DNA of 64,000 nt from Bettongia penicillata ogilbyi (lineage: Eukaryota; Chordata; Mammalia; Diprotodontia; Potoroidae), in assembly GCA_023548195.1 (NCBI GenBank), contig JAJHZJ010000013.1, positions 1,621,001-1,685,000 of the forward strand, given 5' to 3'. Shown in pieces: positions 48,601 to 53,229 of the stretch (its first letter is position 1; each line of letters begins with the position of its first letter). A program made the position numbers and the translations under genes. Below the pieces are notes generated by a model. It saw only the letters and a list, made by a program, of their open reading frames with translations, was not told the origin of the DNA and searched no databases.

Positions 48601-51515
48601 TTTCTTTTTATCTCCTGTGAATTCAGTTAATTTATTTATTTTTAGTTTTCAACATTCATTTCCACAAGATTTTGAGTTCCAAATTTTCTCCCCACCTTCC
48701 CCCCACCCCAAGATGGCATGCATTTTGGTTGCCCCTTTCCCCAGTCTGCCCTCCCTTCTATCATTCCACCCTCTCATCACCTTCCCCCTTACTTTCTTGT
48801 AGGGTAAGATAGATTTCTATCCCTCATTGCCGGTATATCTTATTTCCCAGTTGCATGTAAAAACAATTTTTAACATTTGTTTTTAAAACTTTGAGTTCCA
48901 AATTCTCCCTCCCCACCCACCATCATTGAGAAGACAAGCCATTCAATATAGGTTATACATGTGTAGTTATGCAAAACACTTCCAATAATAGTCATTTTGT
49001 GAAAGACTAACTATATTTCCCTCCATCCTATTCAGTCCCCCATTTTATTTTGTTCTTTGACTCTGTCCCTGTCCAAAAGTGTTTGCTTTTGACTACCTTC
49101 TCCTCCATTCTGCCCTCCCCTACCCTTTATCCCTTTCCCCCTACTTTCCTGTAGGGTAAGATACCCAATTGAGTGTGTATGTTATTCCCTCCTTAAACCA
49201 GAACTAATGAGAATAAGGTTCACTCATTCCCTCTCCCCTCTCCCCTCTTCCCCTCCATTGTAAAAGCTTTTTCTTGCCTCCTTTATGTGAGATAATTTAT
49301 CCCTATCTCTCCCTTTCTCCTTTTCCCAATATATTCCTCTCTCACACCTTTTTATTTTTTAGTTATTATCCCTTCATATTCAACTCACCCTCTGCCCTCT
49401 ATCTATCTATCTGTCTGTTTGTCTGTCTGTCTATATTCCCTTTAACTACCCTAATACTGAGAAAGGTCTCATGAGTTACAAATATCATCTTTCCATGTAG
49501 GAATGTAAACAGTTAATAAGTCCCTTCTGATTTCTCTTTATCTTTTCATGGTTCTCTTGATTCTTGTGTTTGAAAGTCAGTTTTTCTATTCAGCTCTGGT
49601 CTTTTCATCATGTCAATTTTTTCCCCTGAAATTTTGCTAGGTAGCTGAGAAATCTGTATTTTCTTGATAAATTCCATATCAAGGCAATATGGTATATTAG
49701 AACACTGAATTGGATTCAGTAGAATCCTTAGGTTCAAATCTTGGTCCCTGCCATTTATTGTCCATCTGACTTTGGACAAGTCACTATCTTCTTTGAACCC
49801 TGGTTTCCTTATCTGTAAAATAAAGAATACAGATGATCTCTGAGATCTCTTCTAGTCAAAATCTCATTAGCTTGCCTGAATATGATCATTTTTCTCAGTA
49901 TTTAGGTTAAAGAAACCAGTTGAGAGACAATATGTCATAGTGAATAGAGCACCCACTTTCTGGTCAAGATAGCTTGAGTTAAGTTCCAGACCCTGATAGT
50001 ACAGACTGGGTGGCCTTAGACAACTTAGTATCCCTATCTTTAGAGGGAAGACCAAGGATAGACATAAATTTAACCCTTTATCCAAAGCATGTTCTAAATG
50101 GGAGAGTCCATATGAAGAAGAAGGTATCTATTCTCACTTATAATTCTGTTTTTAAAAATAAGATTGCTAGCGACCTATGATTTCATTAGTCTAGTGAACT
50201 CCCCATGCAAAAACCCTCTTGATCAGTGTGGATAATCAACTGCTCTTGAAACTTAAAGTCTCACAAAGTTACCTTGGATAATTGAGAGATGAAGTGATAT
50301 GTGCAGGGTCACACAACCAGTCTGTGTCAGAGCTAGCATTTGAACCAACTCTTCCTTACTCTCAAGCTAGCTTTCTATTTACTACAACATTTCACTTCTT
50401 TTTAAAAAAAAGATTATATTAGATGGTTGTCTGGGAAGGGATTCTGGGGAAAACTAAAATGATGTAAAAAATAGAAGACCAGTAAAGACCCATTAAAAAA
50501 ATATTATTAGGCATAAATATGATGTGTCTTCTTTGGGACATTATTGTATTTTAATCCAGTAACATGCTTATGAAAGATCGTTTATGGCAAAATGTTCCAT
50601 ACTGGTAAGAGAAAGAAGTACTCTAACTAGAAAAATGACTAGAATTGAAATAATTAAATTTCCTTCAATCACTGATTGAATCTCAGCAAAGTCTGTTCAG
50701 CTTTCTTTGTTACAGAAATAGATTAATCCAGATCATTCAGTTTTCCTCTTTGTTTCTCTTTAGAACAAAATCATTATTTTGTTCACTTTAAACATTAAAA
50801 TCCCAAACCTCATTTTTAAGAGTTTAAACCATATTTATCTCAGTATTATTTTCTTTAAGAAGGTGAATAGGGTACAGAATACATTAGTTTTAGATAATTT
50901 TTTTTACATTTATTTTCACATCCTTAATCCAAACTGTGTCTTTGTATGAAGTATATTACAGGGTTTTTTTCTTTGATAACTCTAATTCTTCATATGTTAT
51001 TCAACTCATAATTGTATGGCCTACCCTCTCCCTCCTCTCCACCTTCTTAGTAAATCTAACTGGGCTACTCATATTTAACTTGACGCAGTACTTTAGATGA
51101 AAAAAGTCTTTAAAAAAATTTTTTTTAATAGCTATTTGAGGCTAAAACCAAAATCAGGACAGTCAGTTGATCTAGTACTTCTGGTATAGTGACAACAGCA
51201 CTGGATTTGAATCCTGGATTTCTGTGGTAACATGGGGTAGTCACTTAATTTTCTGGGCTTTCATATCCTCAGTGGTAAAATGAGGGCTTAGACTGCATGC
51301 ACCTTTCTGGCTCTGAGTCCTGTGATTCTGTGTCTGTACAATATGCATTTGTTGTACCTTTTTGAAATGTATTTGAGTGCTTTGTTTATTTCTCATAGAT
51401 TGGAGACCTACAGAGGAGCTATGTGGCCGCACAGAAGTCTGAAGCAGCATTTCCAGATCATATTGATACACAACATTTAATTAAACAGTTAAAACAGCAC
51501 TTTGCCATGCTTTGA
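3536..51515 (+). CDS. TTC8: TTC8 (BBS8), coding exons 2A to 14; exon 1 lies upstream of the window
   Basis: Spliced coding region: 3536-3565 and/or 3839-3868 (alternative 2A), 8929-9049, 10379-10442, 10534-10693, 10899-10988, 16475-16519, 28016-28101, 30543-30630, 31920-32030, 36693-36832, 38198-38372, 39052-39174, 48429-48512, 51399-51515. I recognise the protein as BBS8/TTC8 from long collinear matches to the mammalian protein, such as ALTEMVYVDEIDVDQEG and DWWWKVQIGKCYYR. Known role: a subunit of the BBSome, which with ARL6 sorts membrane proteins in and out of cilia; loss causes Bardet-Biedl syndrome. The N-terminal third is a low-complexity linker (GT/R/P-rich, exons 3-4). From exon 7 to the end is a solenoid of about eight TPR repeats (YYRLGMYREAEKQF, NLGLCCFYAQQYDMTLTSFERAL, AYNNLAVLEMRKGHVEQA). 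All introns are GT-AG, phases agree, and no stop interrupts the frame. With a 38-codon exon 1, as in human, the product is 505 residues, plus 10 per 2A exon. Promoter and start codon are not in the window. Confidence 0.97.
3685..3770 (+). mobile_element. hAT-type DNA transposon fragment (MER5-like)
   Basis: Begins cagaggttcccacactt, similar to terminal repeats of the MER5/MER20 group, then tctgctgtccccttttc and a short A tract. It lies exactly between the two exon 2A duplication units. Confidence 0.4.
3839..3868 (+). CDS. TTC8: TTC8 exon 2A, copy 2 (duplicated alternative exon, encodes EPDSDVPVAQ)
   Basis: Second copy of the 30-nt exon, with acceptor ...gctttccag and donor gtaatg. It encodes EPDSDVPVAQ and differs from copy 1 at two bases, both changing an amino acid (P to S and S to A). 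Intronic sequence on both sides is also duplicated (shared downstream stretch gatagttgcaag, then gttgtagtttagatcagg). The 273-nt spacer between the copies is long enough to splice as an intron. Whether this copy, copy 1, both or neither is used needs transcript data. Copy 1's first proline-aspartate pattern (PDPD) looks closer to the mammalian exon. Confidence 0.82.
4030..6220. other. AT-rich intron sequence, no recognisable feature
   Basis: About 2.2 kb of the intron before exon 2 with no repeat family, exon or RNA gene that I can recognise. Confidence 0.5.
6223..6342. repeat. Tandem duplication, two 60-bp units
   Basis: Units 6223-6282 and 6283-6342 align without gaps for most of their length (actgg, agctatg, atttg, caacat) at roughly 75% identity. 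Confidence 0.65.
6390..6459. repeat. Imperfect inverted repeat
   Basis: The left arm has tgattaaa then caaagaattg; the right arm has caattctttg then tttaatca. The inner 10-bp arms pair perfectly around a 16-nt loop; the outer 8-bp arms pair after an asymmetric bulge. Confidence 0.6.
7035..7116 (+). repeat. MIR fragment, left part
   Basis: Has ttcctcatctgtgaaattggga, the 3' part of a forward MIR. It appears to continue after 7886 (ggttgttataatgatcgggtg), so the sequence between may be an insertion. Confidence 0.5.
7117..7885. repeat. Unclassified repeat of about 770 bp inserted in a MIR (solo-LTR candidate)
   Basis: Relatively GC-rich compared with its flanks. Carries internal near-repeats: gtaaacatctccgcc versus gtaaatatccactgc, and three versions of a ccccattgaggcttggggg unit between 7440 and 7590. 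A TATA-like cctataaagc occurs at 7391. Length, position within a MIR and internal structure would suit a solo LTR, but I see no convincing TG...CA ends or target duplication. Edges are approximate. Confidence 0.35.
8929..9049 (+). CDS. TTC8: TTC8 exon 2
   Basis: 121 nt, acceptor ttttttag, donor gtaagt. It starts in phase 0 with AAWILKTRALTEM and runs to NAIAQVA, leaving one base of an arginine codon. Residues about 49-89 of the 515-residue form. It follows either 2A copy or exon 1 directly in frame. The segment is the conserved N-terminal helical part of BBS8. Confidence 0.97.
9065..9215 (-). repeat. MIR fragment next to the exon 2 donor
   Basis: Shows cattttacaaataatgaaacc, then acagtgaggcagagttagaa and tctgaaccca, a reversed MIR starting some 15 bp after the exon 2 donor. 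Confidence 0.65.
9390..9465 (+). repeat. L2 LINE 3' end
   Basis: Shows gtgcctggaatatagttggc followed by acttaataaatattcagtga, the L2 terminal pattern. Confidence 0.55.
9640..10318 (+). mobile_element. 5'-truncated L1, ORF2 C-terminus and 3' UTR
   Basis: Translates as L1 ORF2 C-terminal sequence (YIPFDSVLPLLGLYPK, CTKIFIELF, AKNWKLRGCP), then a 3' UTR with cagaaccaggagtac, a G-rich ggagggggagaaaatttag and an A/T-rich tail at 10290-10318. Similar to the copies at 45228 and 59862. The reading frame is short and degenerate. Confidence 0.85.
10379..10442 (+). CDS. TTC8: TTC8 exon 3
   Basis: 64 nt, acceptor tctgttag, donor gtacgt. Encodes RPGTSLKVPGTNQTGG and then LSPAV, finishing with two bases of an arginine codon. 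The upstream intron ends in a truncated L1 whose A-rich tail stops about 60 bp before this acceptor. Confidence 0.96.
10534..10693 (+). CDS. TTC8: TTC8 exon 4
   Basis: 160 nt, acceptor cttacag, donor gtaaaa. Encodes the arginine/threonine/proline-rich linker (RPITQAGRPITGF, GTMEQAIRTPRTAYTA) and ends in phase 0 after VRLGT. The intron before it is only 91 bp. A histidine (TAHPITSS) replaces the arginine of the human linker. Confidence 0.97.
10899..10988 (+). CDS. TTC8: TTC8 exon 5
   Basis: 90 nt, in phase 0 at both ends, acceptor ctccatag, donor gtatgt. Encodes ASMLTNPDGPFINLSRLN and then LTKYAQKPKFAK. Skipping it would keep the frame. Confidence 0.97.
11401..11421. repeat. (TA)n microsatellite
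   Basis: Ten uninterrupted TA units. Confidence 0.95.
11422..12320. other. Intron sequence, no recognisable feature
   Basis: Unassigned AT-rich part of the intron between exons 5 and 6. Confidence 0.4.
12325..12640 (-). repeat. L2 LINE fragment
   Basis: Read in reverse it matches the L2 coding end. The + strand shows atcactttggaaattgtg, ggagaccaagtaggaggcta, ttgcagttgtctagaag and gcctgcaccagggtggtgg. Confidence 0.65.
13690..13965 (+). repeat. L2 LINE, left part
   Basis: Shows acatccagccagttgccc, acctctgcaacatctctcca and agccacttaattggtctttc, typical of L2 ORF2 end. It resumes at about 15415 after the L1/HAL1 fragment. Confidence 0.65.
13970..15215 (-). mobile_element. L1/HAL1 3' part, inverted, inserted in an L2
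   Basis: On the minus strand it runs from the ORF1 C-terminal region, through the long G-rich 3' UTR, to the A/T-rich taaat tail at about 13970-14005. It closely matches 25200-26460 of the complete HAL1-like element. It includes a CT-rich tract (14720-14778) and a local duplication (tcctagctccatat at about 15054 and 15088). Confidence 0.85.
14720..14778. repeat. (CT)n-rich microsatellite
   Basis: Runs of tctctctctc within the inverted L1/HAL1 3' UTR, where other copies carry CA/GA-rich sequence. Confidence 0.85.
15275..15405. repeat. Probable DNA transposon fragment
   Basis: Shows tttcctttgcaatcctattt and attccgagaaggggtctata, a pattern I associate with an old mammalian hAT-type repeat. Confidence 0.3.
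15415..15725 (+). repeat. L2 LINE, right part
   Basis: Continues the L2 of 13690: ctcatgcctttgcacaaagc, ggcattcattcccttttcac, ctctcagaatttcttagc, then the terminal ggtaaatgttgattgaatta. Confidence 0.65.
15995..16177. mobile_element. hAT-type MITE with degraded ends
   Basis: Left end caaagatgtcaaag and right end gtttgagtttgatacccctg are imperfect inverted repeats of the caggggtgtcaaactc type. Inner sequence has the matching aaatatttaacaaaataaat. Confidence 0.5.
16475..16519 (+). CDS. TTC8: TTC8 exon 6
   Basis: 45 nt, in phase 0 at both ends, acceptor tttaatag, donor gtaagt. Encodes ALFEYIFHHENDVKN. It is a short exon flanked by introns of 5.5 and 11.5 kb, so good splice sites are needed for its definition. 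Confidence 0.96.
17740..17895 (-). repeat. MIR fragment
   Basis: Shows cattttacagatgaggaag followed by gtttggatttgaactt, a reversed MIR. Confidence 0.65.
17985..18140 (-). repeat. L2 LINE fragment
   Basis: Shows atgaaagaccctgaaagtc, ctaatagaaagctattgtag and agaaagactcatttggcac, matching the reverse of the L2 coding end as at 12325 and 27140. Confidence 0.5.
19085..19200 (+). repeat. MIR fragment
   Basis: Shows gaatcaggagagacttgggt, ctgaatcctg and tgtgactataaataaatcac. Confidence 0.55.
20130..20340 (-). repeat. L2 LINE fragment, degraded
   Basis: Shows tagaggtcagggcaggag, cggatttgggagctatccc and atgaaatcattgagggag-like sequence, which I read as an old reversed L2. Confidence 0.4.
21125..21208 (+). 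repeat. L2 LINE 3' end
   Basis: Shows agcacccagcatacagtat and ggcacttaatgaatgtctgt tgaatga at the end. Confidence 0.65.
21210..21520 (+). repeat. MIR-type SINE
   Basis: Shows cctgggtttgaatcgaatc, cagttttctcatctctaaaa and ctacctcacag, in forward MIR order with an internal insertion. Confidence 0.65.
21800..22640 (+). mobile_element. Old L1-family 5' end: 5' UTR and start of ORF1
   Basis: The segment agagactggcaatatgaata at 22369 begins a lysine-rich, coiled-coil-like but stop-riddled reading, as expected of an old L1 ORF1. The same junction occurs inverted near 57352. The upstream 550 bp would be the 5' UTR. Family assignment is inference. Confidence 0.4.
22641..23440. other. Very AT-rich intron sequence
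   Basis: Strings of tata/aaat with no identifiable family directly upstream of the HAL1-like insertion. Confidence 0.5.
23458..23473. repeat. Left target-site duplication of the first HAL1-like element
   Basis: agaaaggcaagtaatt, repeated exactly at 26472-26487. Confidence 0.93.
23486..23496 (+). promoter_or_regulatory. YY1-like site at +13 of the HAL1-like 5' UTR
   Basis: caagatggcgg, starting 13 bases into the element. Human L1 carries a YY1 site at the same place, where it directs accurate initiation. The second element has caagatggc at the same +13 position. Confidence 0.6.
23590..24160. other. CpG- and GC-rich island, 5' UTR of the HAL1-like element
   Basis: Sharply GC-rich (ccggcgcgccccgg and many CpGs) in an otherwise AT-rich intron. 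Overlapping open frames on both strands here are composition artefacts. Possible internal promoter region of the element. Confidence 0.75.
24328..25428 (+). pseudogene. L1 ORF1-type protein of the HAL1-like element, two in-frame stops
   Basis: A 366-codon frame from ATG (MPRKGKKNKTIESFF) to TGA at 25426, interrupted by TGA at 25063-25065 and 25237-25239. Layout is that of L1 ORF1p, an RNA-binding trimeric chaperone: basic N-terminus, long heptad coiled coil (residues about 55-195), RRM-like part (ENRSRRDNLKIMGLPE), and a C-terminal domain (PRITYPAKLS). The second element reads cga at neither position cleanly, but both stops look like C-to-T changes of CGA codons, the expected decay of methylated CpG. 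The first 245 codons remain open. The product would not be functional as full-length ORF1p. Confidence 0.88.
26472..26487. repeat. Right target-site duplication of the first HAL1-like element
   Basis: agaaaggcaagtaatt, identical to 23458-23473. Confidence 0.93.
26910..27005 (+). repeat. MIR fragment
   Basis: Shows gagaactggctttggaatca, ggaagaaccaggttcaag and tgaccctgg. Confidence 0.65.
27140..27355 (-). repeat. L2 LINE fragment
   Basis: Shows gaagggctttaaatgccaaa, cagtagagtttat, ctggagtttcttgaag and gtcagaccatgctttagg, the reverse of the L2 coding end. Confidence 0.6.
28016..28101 (+). CDS. TTC8: TTC8 exon 7
   Basis: 86 nt, acceptor tttttaaag (poorer than most here), donor gtaaaa. Encodes ALDLAAFSTEHSQYK, DWWWKVQIGKCYY, then two bases of an arginine codon. 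This is the start of the TPR solenoid. Confidence 0.97.
28335..28640 (-). repeat. Marsupial RTE-mobilised SINE (MAR1-type)
   Basis: Shows tcccatttggggttcctttgg, cagagatactggcatggctt, aactgaggcaaataggatta, gtgacttgcccaaagtcac and gccacatttgaactc, i.e. an RTE-type 3' part followed by a reversed tRNA-like head. Confidence 0.75.
29095..29290 (+). repeat. MIR-type SINE
   Basis: Shows gcatggtagaaagaatgctgg, tgtgaccttgggaatgtca and ctataaatgaaagggttggg. Confidence 0.65.
29725..29935 (+). repeat. RTE/BovB 3'-end-derived SINE
   Basis: Ends cctcttggagaaccaaggac aaacaacaa, the RTE-type tail. Upstream it has gatgtcatag, acttataagtcatgcc and ggcgactgcacatagtc, shared with 54660 and, inverted, 60004. Confidence 0.65.
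30543..30630 (+). CDS. TTC8: TTC8 exon 8
   Basis: 88 nt, acceptor ctgttag, donor gtgagt. Encodes LGMYREAEKQFKSALKQQ and EMVDTFLYLAK; helix B of the first clear TPR and helix A of the next. Ends in phase 0. Confidence 0.97.
31252..31480 (+). repeat. MIR/WSINE-type SINE
   Basis: Shows taatggatagtgagttattgg, agccaggaagacttgggttc, gcctgggcaaatcac and cctcagtttccttatg. Confidence 0.75.
31920..32030 (+). CDS. TTC8: TTC8 exon 9
   Basis: 111 nt, in phase 0 at both ends, acceptor with a long T tract (tttttttag), donor gtacag. Encodes VYISLDQPVTALNLFKQG, then LDKFPGEVALLCGIARIYE, a TPR unit with the typical small residues and proline-ending helix. Confidence 0.97.
32285..32640 (-). repeat. L2 LINE, 3' part
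   Basis: Starts with the reversed L2 end (tcatttattactgtgcctac), then cctcctcttaaggagtttga and ggattccatgaggcaaagg, agtgaaatataggcatgggg. Confidence 0.65.
32690..33490 (+). repeat. L2 LINE, 3' part
   Basis: Shows ccatatccagtccccagg, ctaattagattcctcac, agccaaattaatcttcctaa, gccattcagggtttagtaca and the terminal taggtactcaatgtttattg. Confidence 0.6.
33845..34135 (-). mobile_element. RTE/BovB-type LINE fragment nested in a SINE
   Basis: Shows gttatgtccaactccgtgat, cccatgcaccagtagcacac, ctcattatgtggccagagta and gaccttccagtgaacagtg, a pattern I associate with the antisense of BovB/RTE. Interrupted by an ATCT microsatellite. Confidence 0.5.
33953..33975. repeat. (ATCT)n microsatellite
   Basis: Five uninterrupted tetranucleotide units inside the RTE fragment. 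Confidence 0.9.
34585..34740 (+). repeat. MIR fragment
   Basis: Shows ccacttactagctccataaa, tctgggcaagtccc and gatgacctccgaggtccttt. Confidence 0.65.
34800..36590. other. Intron sequence, no recognisable feature
   Basis: About 1.8 kb before exon 10 without a repeat family that I can name. Confidence 0.4.
36597..36633. repeat. (GT)n(GA)n compound microsatellite 60 bp before exon 10
   Basis: About eleven GT followed by eight GA units. It ends about 60 bp upstream of the exon 10 acceptor, near where the branch point should lie. Confidence 0.95.
36693..36832 (+). CDS. TTC8: TTC8 exon 10
   Basis: 140 nt. The acceptor (gatggatactag) has almost no pyrimidine tract nearby and the donor is gtttgt, so splice sites are weak on both sides. 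Encodes AMNNISSAAEYYKDVLKQ, then DNTHVEAIACIGSNHFYS and PEIALRFY: nearly two TPR units. Human has EEMNN at the junction; here the second E is A. A GT/GA microsatellite ends about 60 bp upstream. Confidence 0.96.
37335..37400 (-). repeat. L2 LINE 3' end
   Basis: Shows cagtaagcatttattaagca and cctactatgtactaagcacc. Confidence 0.65.
37401..37820. other. Moderately GC-rich unassigned intron stretch
   Basis: Composition differs from flanking intron. From 37697 a plus-strand frame reads NMYPYSSIYSMQRQ, KLLQCQVG, HIYYINVIPEES before a stop, vaguely coding-like, but I recognise no family and see upstream stops. Possibly an old retropseudogene fragment. Confidence 0.25.
38198..38372 (+). CDS. TTC8: TTC8 exon 11
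   Basis: 175 nt, acceptor cacacag, donor gtatgt. Encodes RLLQMGVYNCQLFNNLGL, CCFYAQQYDMTLTSFERALS and EEEAADVWYNLGHIAV. This is the most canonical TPR part of the protein (NNLGL, ALSLSEN, WYNLG). The cysteine in VYNCQ replaces glycine of human. Confidence 0.97.
38493..38925 (-). repeat. L2 3' end followed by a MIR fragment
   Basis: Shows tcattcagcaaatctttttt and acctactgtatgcaaaaac (L2, reversed), then ttttacacatgaggaaactg and gatatgaacccagatcctcc (MIR, reversed) at 38808-38925. Confidence 0.6.
39052..39174 (+). CDS. TTC8: TTC8 exon 12
   Basis: 123 nt, in phase 0 at both ends, acceptor ttttgtag. The donor gttggt departs from the consensus at +3 and +4. Encodes GIGDLSLAYQCFRLALVN, then AEAYNNLAVLEMRKGHVEQ, a full TPR. 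Confidence 0.97.
39873..39967. mobile_element. hAT-type MITE, 95 bp, with 8-bp target-site duplication
   Basis: Ends caggggtggggaa and ttccccccccctg are inverted repeats. Flanked by agttaact (39865-39872) and agttaacc (39968-39975), 7 of 8 matching, the duplication length of hAT transposons. Interior shows acatgtgaccctctaggtcc. Confidence 0.85.
40115..40165. repeat. Short tandem duplication (27-bp period)
   Basis: tctgctctgagataactgta followed by gag occurs at 40116 and again at 40143. Confidence 0.9.
40755..40768. repeat. Left target-site duplication of the second HAL1-like element
   Basis: gaaaaaactcctgt, repeated exactly at 43714-43727. Confidence 0.92.
41557..42662 (+). pseudogene. Decayed ORF1 of the second HAL1-like element
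   Basis: The ATG is out of frame with the body (KKGKKNKTIEGYF). A TAG at 41726-41728 interrupts; the longest open part, from 41732, encodes the coiled coil and ends at 42290-42292. A 30-nt tandem duplication (42176-42205 and 42206-42235) repeats SHDQKKSLDI, and a deletion after PEPEY shifts the frame before the C-terminal domain (RITYPAKLS). Not functional. Confidence 0.85.
42807..42842. repeat. (CA)n microsatellite in the HAL1-like 3' UTR
   Basis: CA repeats with TA interruptions. The first element has a related CA-rich tract at 25563-25616, so it is ancestral to the family. Confidence 0.9.
43714..43727. repeat. Right target-site duplication of the second HAL1-like element
   Basis: gaaaaaactcctgt, identical to 40755-40768. 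Confidence 0.92.
43735..43885 (-). repeat. MIR fragment
   Basis: Shows ttaagtgattttttccaagg, gcaactggcaaatcattg, agaggcaagacttgg and gactccaagaccaactcttt. Confidence 0.5.
44100..44315 (+). repeat. MIR-type SINE
   Basis: Shows agcacagtagcaataatact, gaatttagctttggaa, gtgtgacttggggcaatta and tataaaatgggtaatgg. Confidence 0.65.
44400..44500 (+). repeat. MIR/WSINE fragment
   Basis: Shows gtggatagagacctggcggg and catactggctgtgtgaccct, gagtaaggca. Confidence 0.65.
45228..46086 (+). mobile_element. 5'-truncated L1 (ORF2 C-terminus and 3' UTR) nested in an L2
   Basis: Translates as L1 ORF2p C-terminal region: REMQIKTTLKYHITLIRLAN, the cysteine-rich knuckle CRRRCGRVGTLIHCWWSC, then YTYKNIYSSFL and WLNKLWYVNVMEYYCAMRNN after a frameshift. 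Ends with the 3' UTR and an A tail. Flanked by perfect 14-bp target-site duplications (aaaattaccagtga, 45214-45227 and 46087-46100), overlapping the A tail. Confidence 0.9.
47237..47523. mobile_element. Tigger-like (Tc1/mariner) MITE, 287 bp, with TA target duplication
   Basis: Left end cagttatctcttccacatc and right end catggaagggataactg are inverted repeats; each is flanked by TA (47235-47236 and 47524-47525). Interior sequence gatatatcaaaaccacgatg is typical of Tigger/MER2-related elements. Inserted in the 3' part of the L2. Confidence 0.8.
47605..48425. other. Intron sequence before exon 13, no recognisable feature
   Basis: Mostly unique-looking sequence, with a short (GGAT)n run near 47985. 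Confidence 0.4.
48429..48512 (+). CDS. TTC8: TTC8 exon 13
   Basis: 84 nt, in phase 0 at both ends, acceptor taacctag, donor gtatgc. Encodes ARALLQTASSLAPHMYEP and HFNFAALSDK, a TPR unit. The upstream intron is 9.25 kb. A minus-strand L1/HAL1 3' end begins about 115 bp after the donor. Confidence 0.97.
48622..49665 (-). mobile_element. L1/HAL1 3' part, inverted
   Basis: Minus-strand match to the ORF1 end and 3' UTR of the HAL1-like elements, from aaattttgctaggtagctg (ORF1 C-terminus side) to the tail at about 48622-48645 (ttaatttatttatttttag). Starts about 110 bp after the exon 13 donor. Contains a TATC/TGTC tract (49398-49434). Confidence 0.85.
49398..49434. repeat. (ATCT)n/(GTCT)n microsatellite
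   Basis: ATCT units passing into GTCT units inside the inverted L1/HAL1 3' UTR. Confidence 0.85.
49680..49860 (+). repeat. MIR-type SINE
   Basis: Shows acactgaattggattcagta, ccttaggttcaaatcttggt and tgactttggacaagtcact. Confidence 0.7.
49915..50085 (+). repeat. MIR-type SINE
   Basis: Shows atgtcatagtgaatagagca, cttgagttaagttccagacc and ctgggtggccttagacaa. Confidence 0.6.
50215..50400 (-). repeat. MIR fragment
   Basis: Shows gagatgaagtgatatgtgca, gggtcacacaaccag and tagcatttgaaccaactctt. Confidence 0.65.
50401..51165. other. Intron sequence, no recognisable feature
   Basis: AT-rich intron before exon 14. Confidence 0.4.
51170..51345 (+). repeat. MIR-type SINE
   Basis: Shows cactggatttgaatcctgga and cctcagtggtaaaatgaggg, about 55 bp before the exon 14 acceptor. 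Confidence 0.65.
51399..51515 (+). CDS. TTC8: TTC8 exon 14, C-terminus and stop codon
   Basis: Terminal coding part, 117 nt including TGA at 51513-51515; acceptor tctcatag. Encodes IGDLQRSYVAAQKSEAAF, then IDTQHLIKQLKQHFAML and stop, matching the conserved BBS8 C-terminus. Confidence 0.97.
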   Translation: MGDLQRSYVAAQKSEAAFPDHIDTQHLIKQLKQHFAML

Positions 51516-51659
51516 TTGCTCCTCCTACTAAATATGCTCTTAGGAAGAGGCAGAGATCATAATATTAGTACAGAAATTTTATTACATGAAGCTTAATAAT
51601 ATACCCTGGGCTGATGAGAAGAGAATTGGAGGATTAGGAAATTTAACTTTAAAGTACAT

Positions 51660-51665
51660 AATAAA
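51660..51665 (+). promoter_or_regulatory. TTC8: Possible proximal polyadenylation signal AATAAA
   Basis: Canonical hexamer about 145 nt after the stop. The sequence after it is only moderately T-rich, so use is uncertain. Confidence 0.3.
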
Positions 51666-52007
51666 GATTTTCTAATACAGGGTTTTTATAAAATATTGGC
51701 TGTAAACACATGTAGGAACTGTTGACGAAAGGCACAGCCTTAGTAAATAGATGGTAGGTGCTTCCCTGTAATGTTTACAAAATATCTGAAAGGATTTTTA
51801 AAAGTATAATTGATAGTTAATGTTTTTAGAAAAGCCATTAAGTGCATTAAAAGATCAGAAGTCCAAAATCTCTTTTTCAAATTGCATTTTTATTAAGAAT
51901 TTGTGCATTTATTCTATGTGGTGATGTTAATTCTTGAAAGAAAAAAATGTTGAAAACTGTTCCTGTCAAGTATTCTAATTTATATTTTCTAGTTTCTTAT
52001 ATTTCAA

Positions 52008-52013
52008 AATAAA
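52008..52013 (+). promoter_or_regulatory. TTC8: Polyadenylation signal AATAAA, likely main TTC8 site
   Basis: Canonical hexamer about 490 nt after the stop codon, followed within 30 nt by T-rich sequence (tctatttatc, ttgtttaattcttttg). Confidence 0.6.
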
Positions 52014-52521
52014 CATTTGGTCTATTTATCACAAATTTGTTTAATTCTTTTGTTTTATCATGTGCATTTGTTCTCAGTTAAGATTTTTAAACACAAAGAA
52101 TTAAGAGCATATTGATTCTTCTGATGGAATAATTACCTTATATTAATTATATTTATAAGATGGAATGGTGTCCATTAAAAGTTGTTTATAGACTGTTGTC
52201 TATAAATTGTTTATAAATTTAATTATTTACCTGTATGGAAAAATTCAAAGTCAGAATGAGATTATCAAAATTTAATTACATTCCAGGCAATGTTTCTCTC
52301 TACTTAAAGTTATTTATATTGCTAAATAATATTTGAGCTGTTACTAAAATTTCGATTTAAGAAAAGATATCATAGGAAAGCGATTGTTCCCATATATTAC
52401 AATTTCAACTTGAGGAGCTTATATTAAAATAGTTAATACATAATAAATATTCCTTTCAACTTTCACTGAAATGGGTATTTGTTATTTATTTTTTTCATTG
52501 TTTTACAACCAATACTTCTGA

Positions 52522-52527
52522 AATAAA
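52522..52527 (+). promoter_or_regulatory. TTC8: Possible distal polyadenylation signal AATAAA
   Basis: Hexamer about 1 kb after the stop, in AT-rich sequence where such hexamers arise by chance. Confidence 0.2.
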
Positions 52528-52849
52528 AGACCCAAAATGGAATTATTTTTGACCTTTCCCCAGTATCATATGCACCCAAGGTCTGTCAGCCAGTGGCTTT
52601 ATATCAGGAAAGCATCCTCTTTAGGCGTCTTTATATAAACTAGGATGACTATAAATAAATAAACATATAAATAACTAACTAGCTTTAAGGAACTGGGGAA
52701 GATTGGATCTGTGTGTACTGTAGGGGCATCTCATTTACCTGAACATTTATTTATCTGAAACCCCACAGTTTGGCTGCATTCTGTTTTGTTCGAGACTTGT
52801 TATTTAATTGGTAAAGGAAACCTCCTCCACTGATGTTTAACTGTTTTGC

Positions 52850-52990
52850 CATCTGTAATCTTAGAGAATTGCCTGTGGCATTGAGCACTGAACTGATTTG
52901 TGCAGGGTTACACAGCCAGGATGCACAGGAGGCAGAAATTTTACCTAGGGACTTCTTGACTACAAGGCTGGATCTCTCATGTATCATGCT
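52850..52990 (-). repeat. MIR fragment
   Basis: Shows gagcactgaactgatttgtg, cagggttacacagccaggat and ttgactacaaggctggatct. Confidence 0.6.
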
Positions 52991-53229
52991 ACCTCACATG
53001 CTCTTAACATTCATGCTGCTTAGCATTATTCTCCGAAGTCAAATGTGAAGTGAAAAATGTGTCATTCTATAATTTTGAAGGGAAAAAATATGCAAAAGTT
53101 ATCAAGTTTTCTAAGTTCTTTTACCTGTCTGATCCTTTTCAGTTTCCTATGTGGGATGATCATCCATGTCCTGCTGTGTGTGGATATCTTCCAGAGCAAT
53201 GTCCCTGCAACCTCTCTTCTTTTGATGCT

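Larger units (their letters stand above)
51516..52030 (+). other. TTC8: TTC8 3' untranslated region
   Basis: AT-rich, largely free of recognisable repeats, from the stop codon to just past the AATAAA at 52008. The exact cleavage site is inferred. Other candidate signals at 51660 and 52522 could give shorter or longer UTRs. Confidence 0.7.
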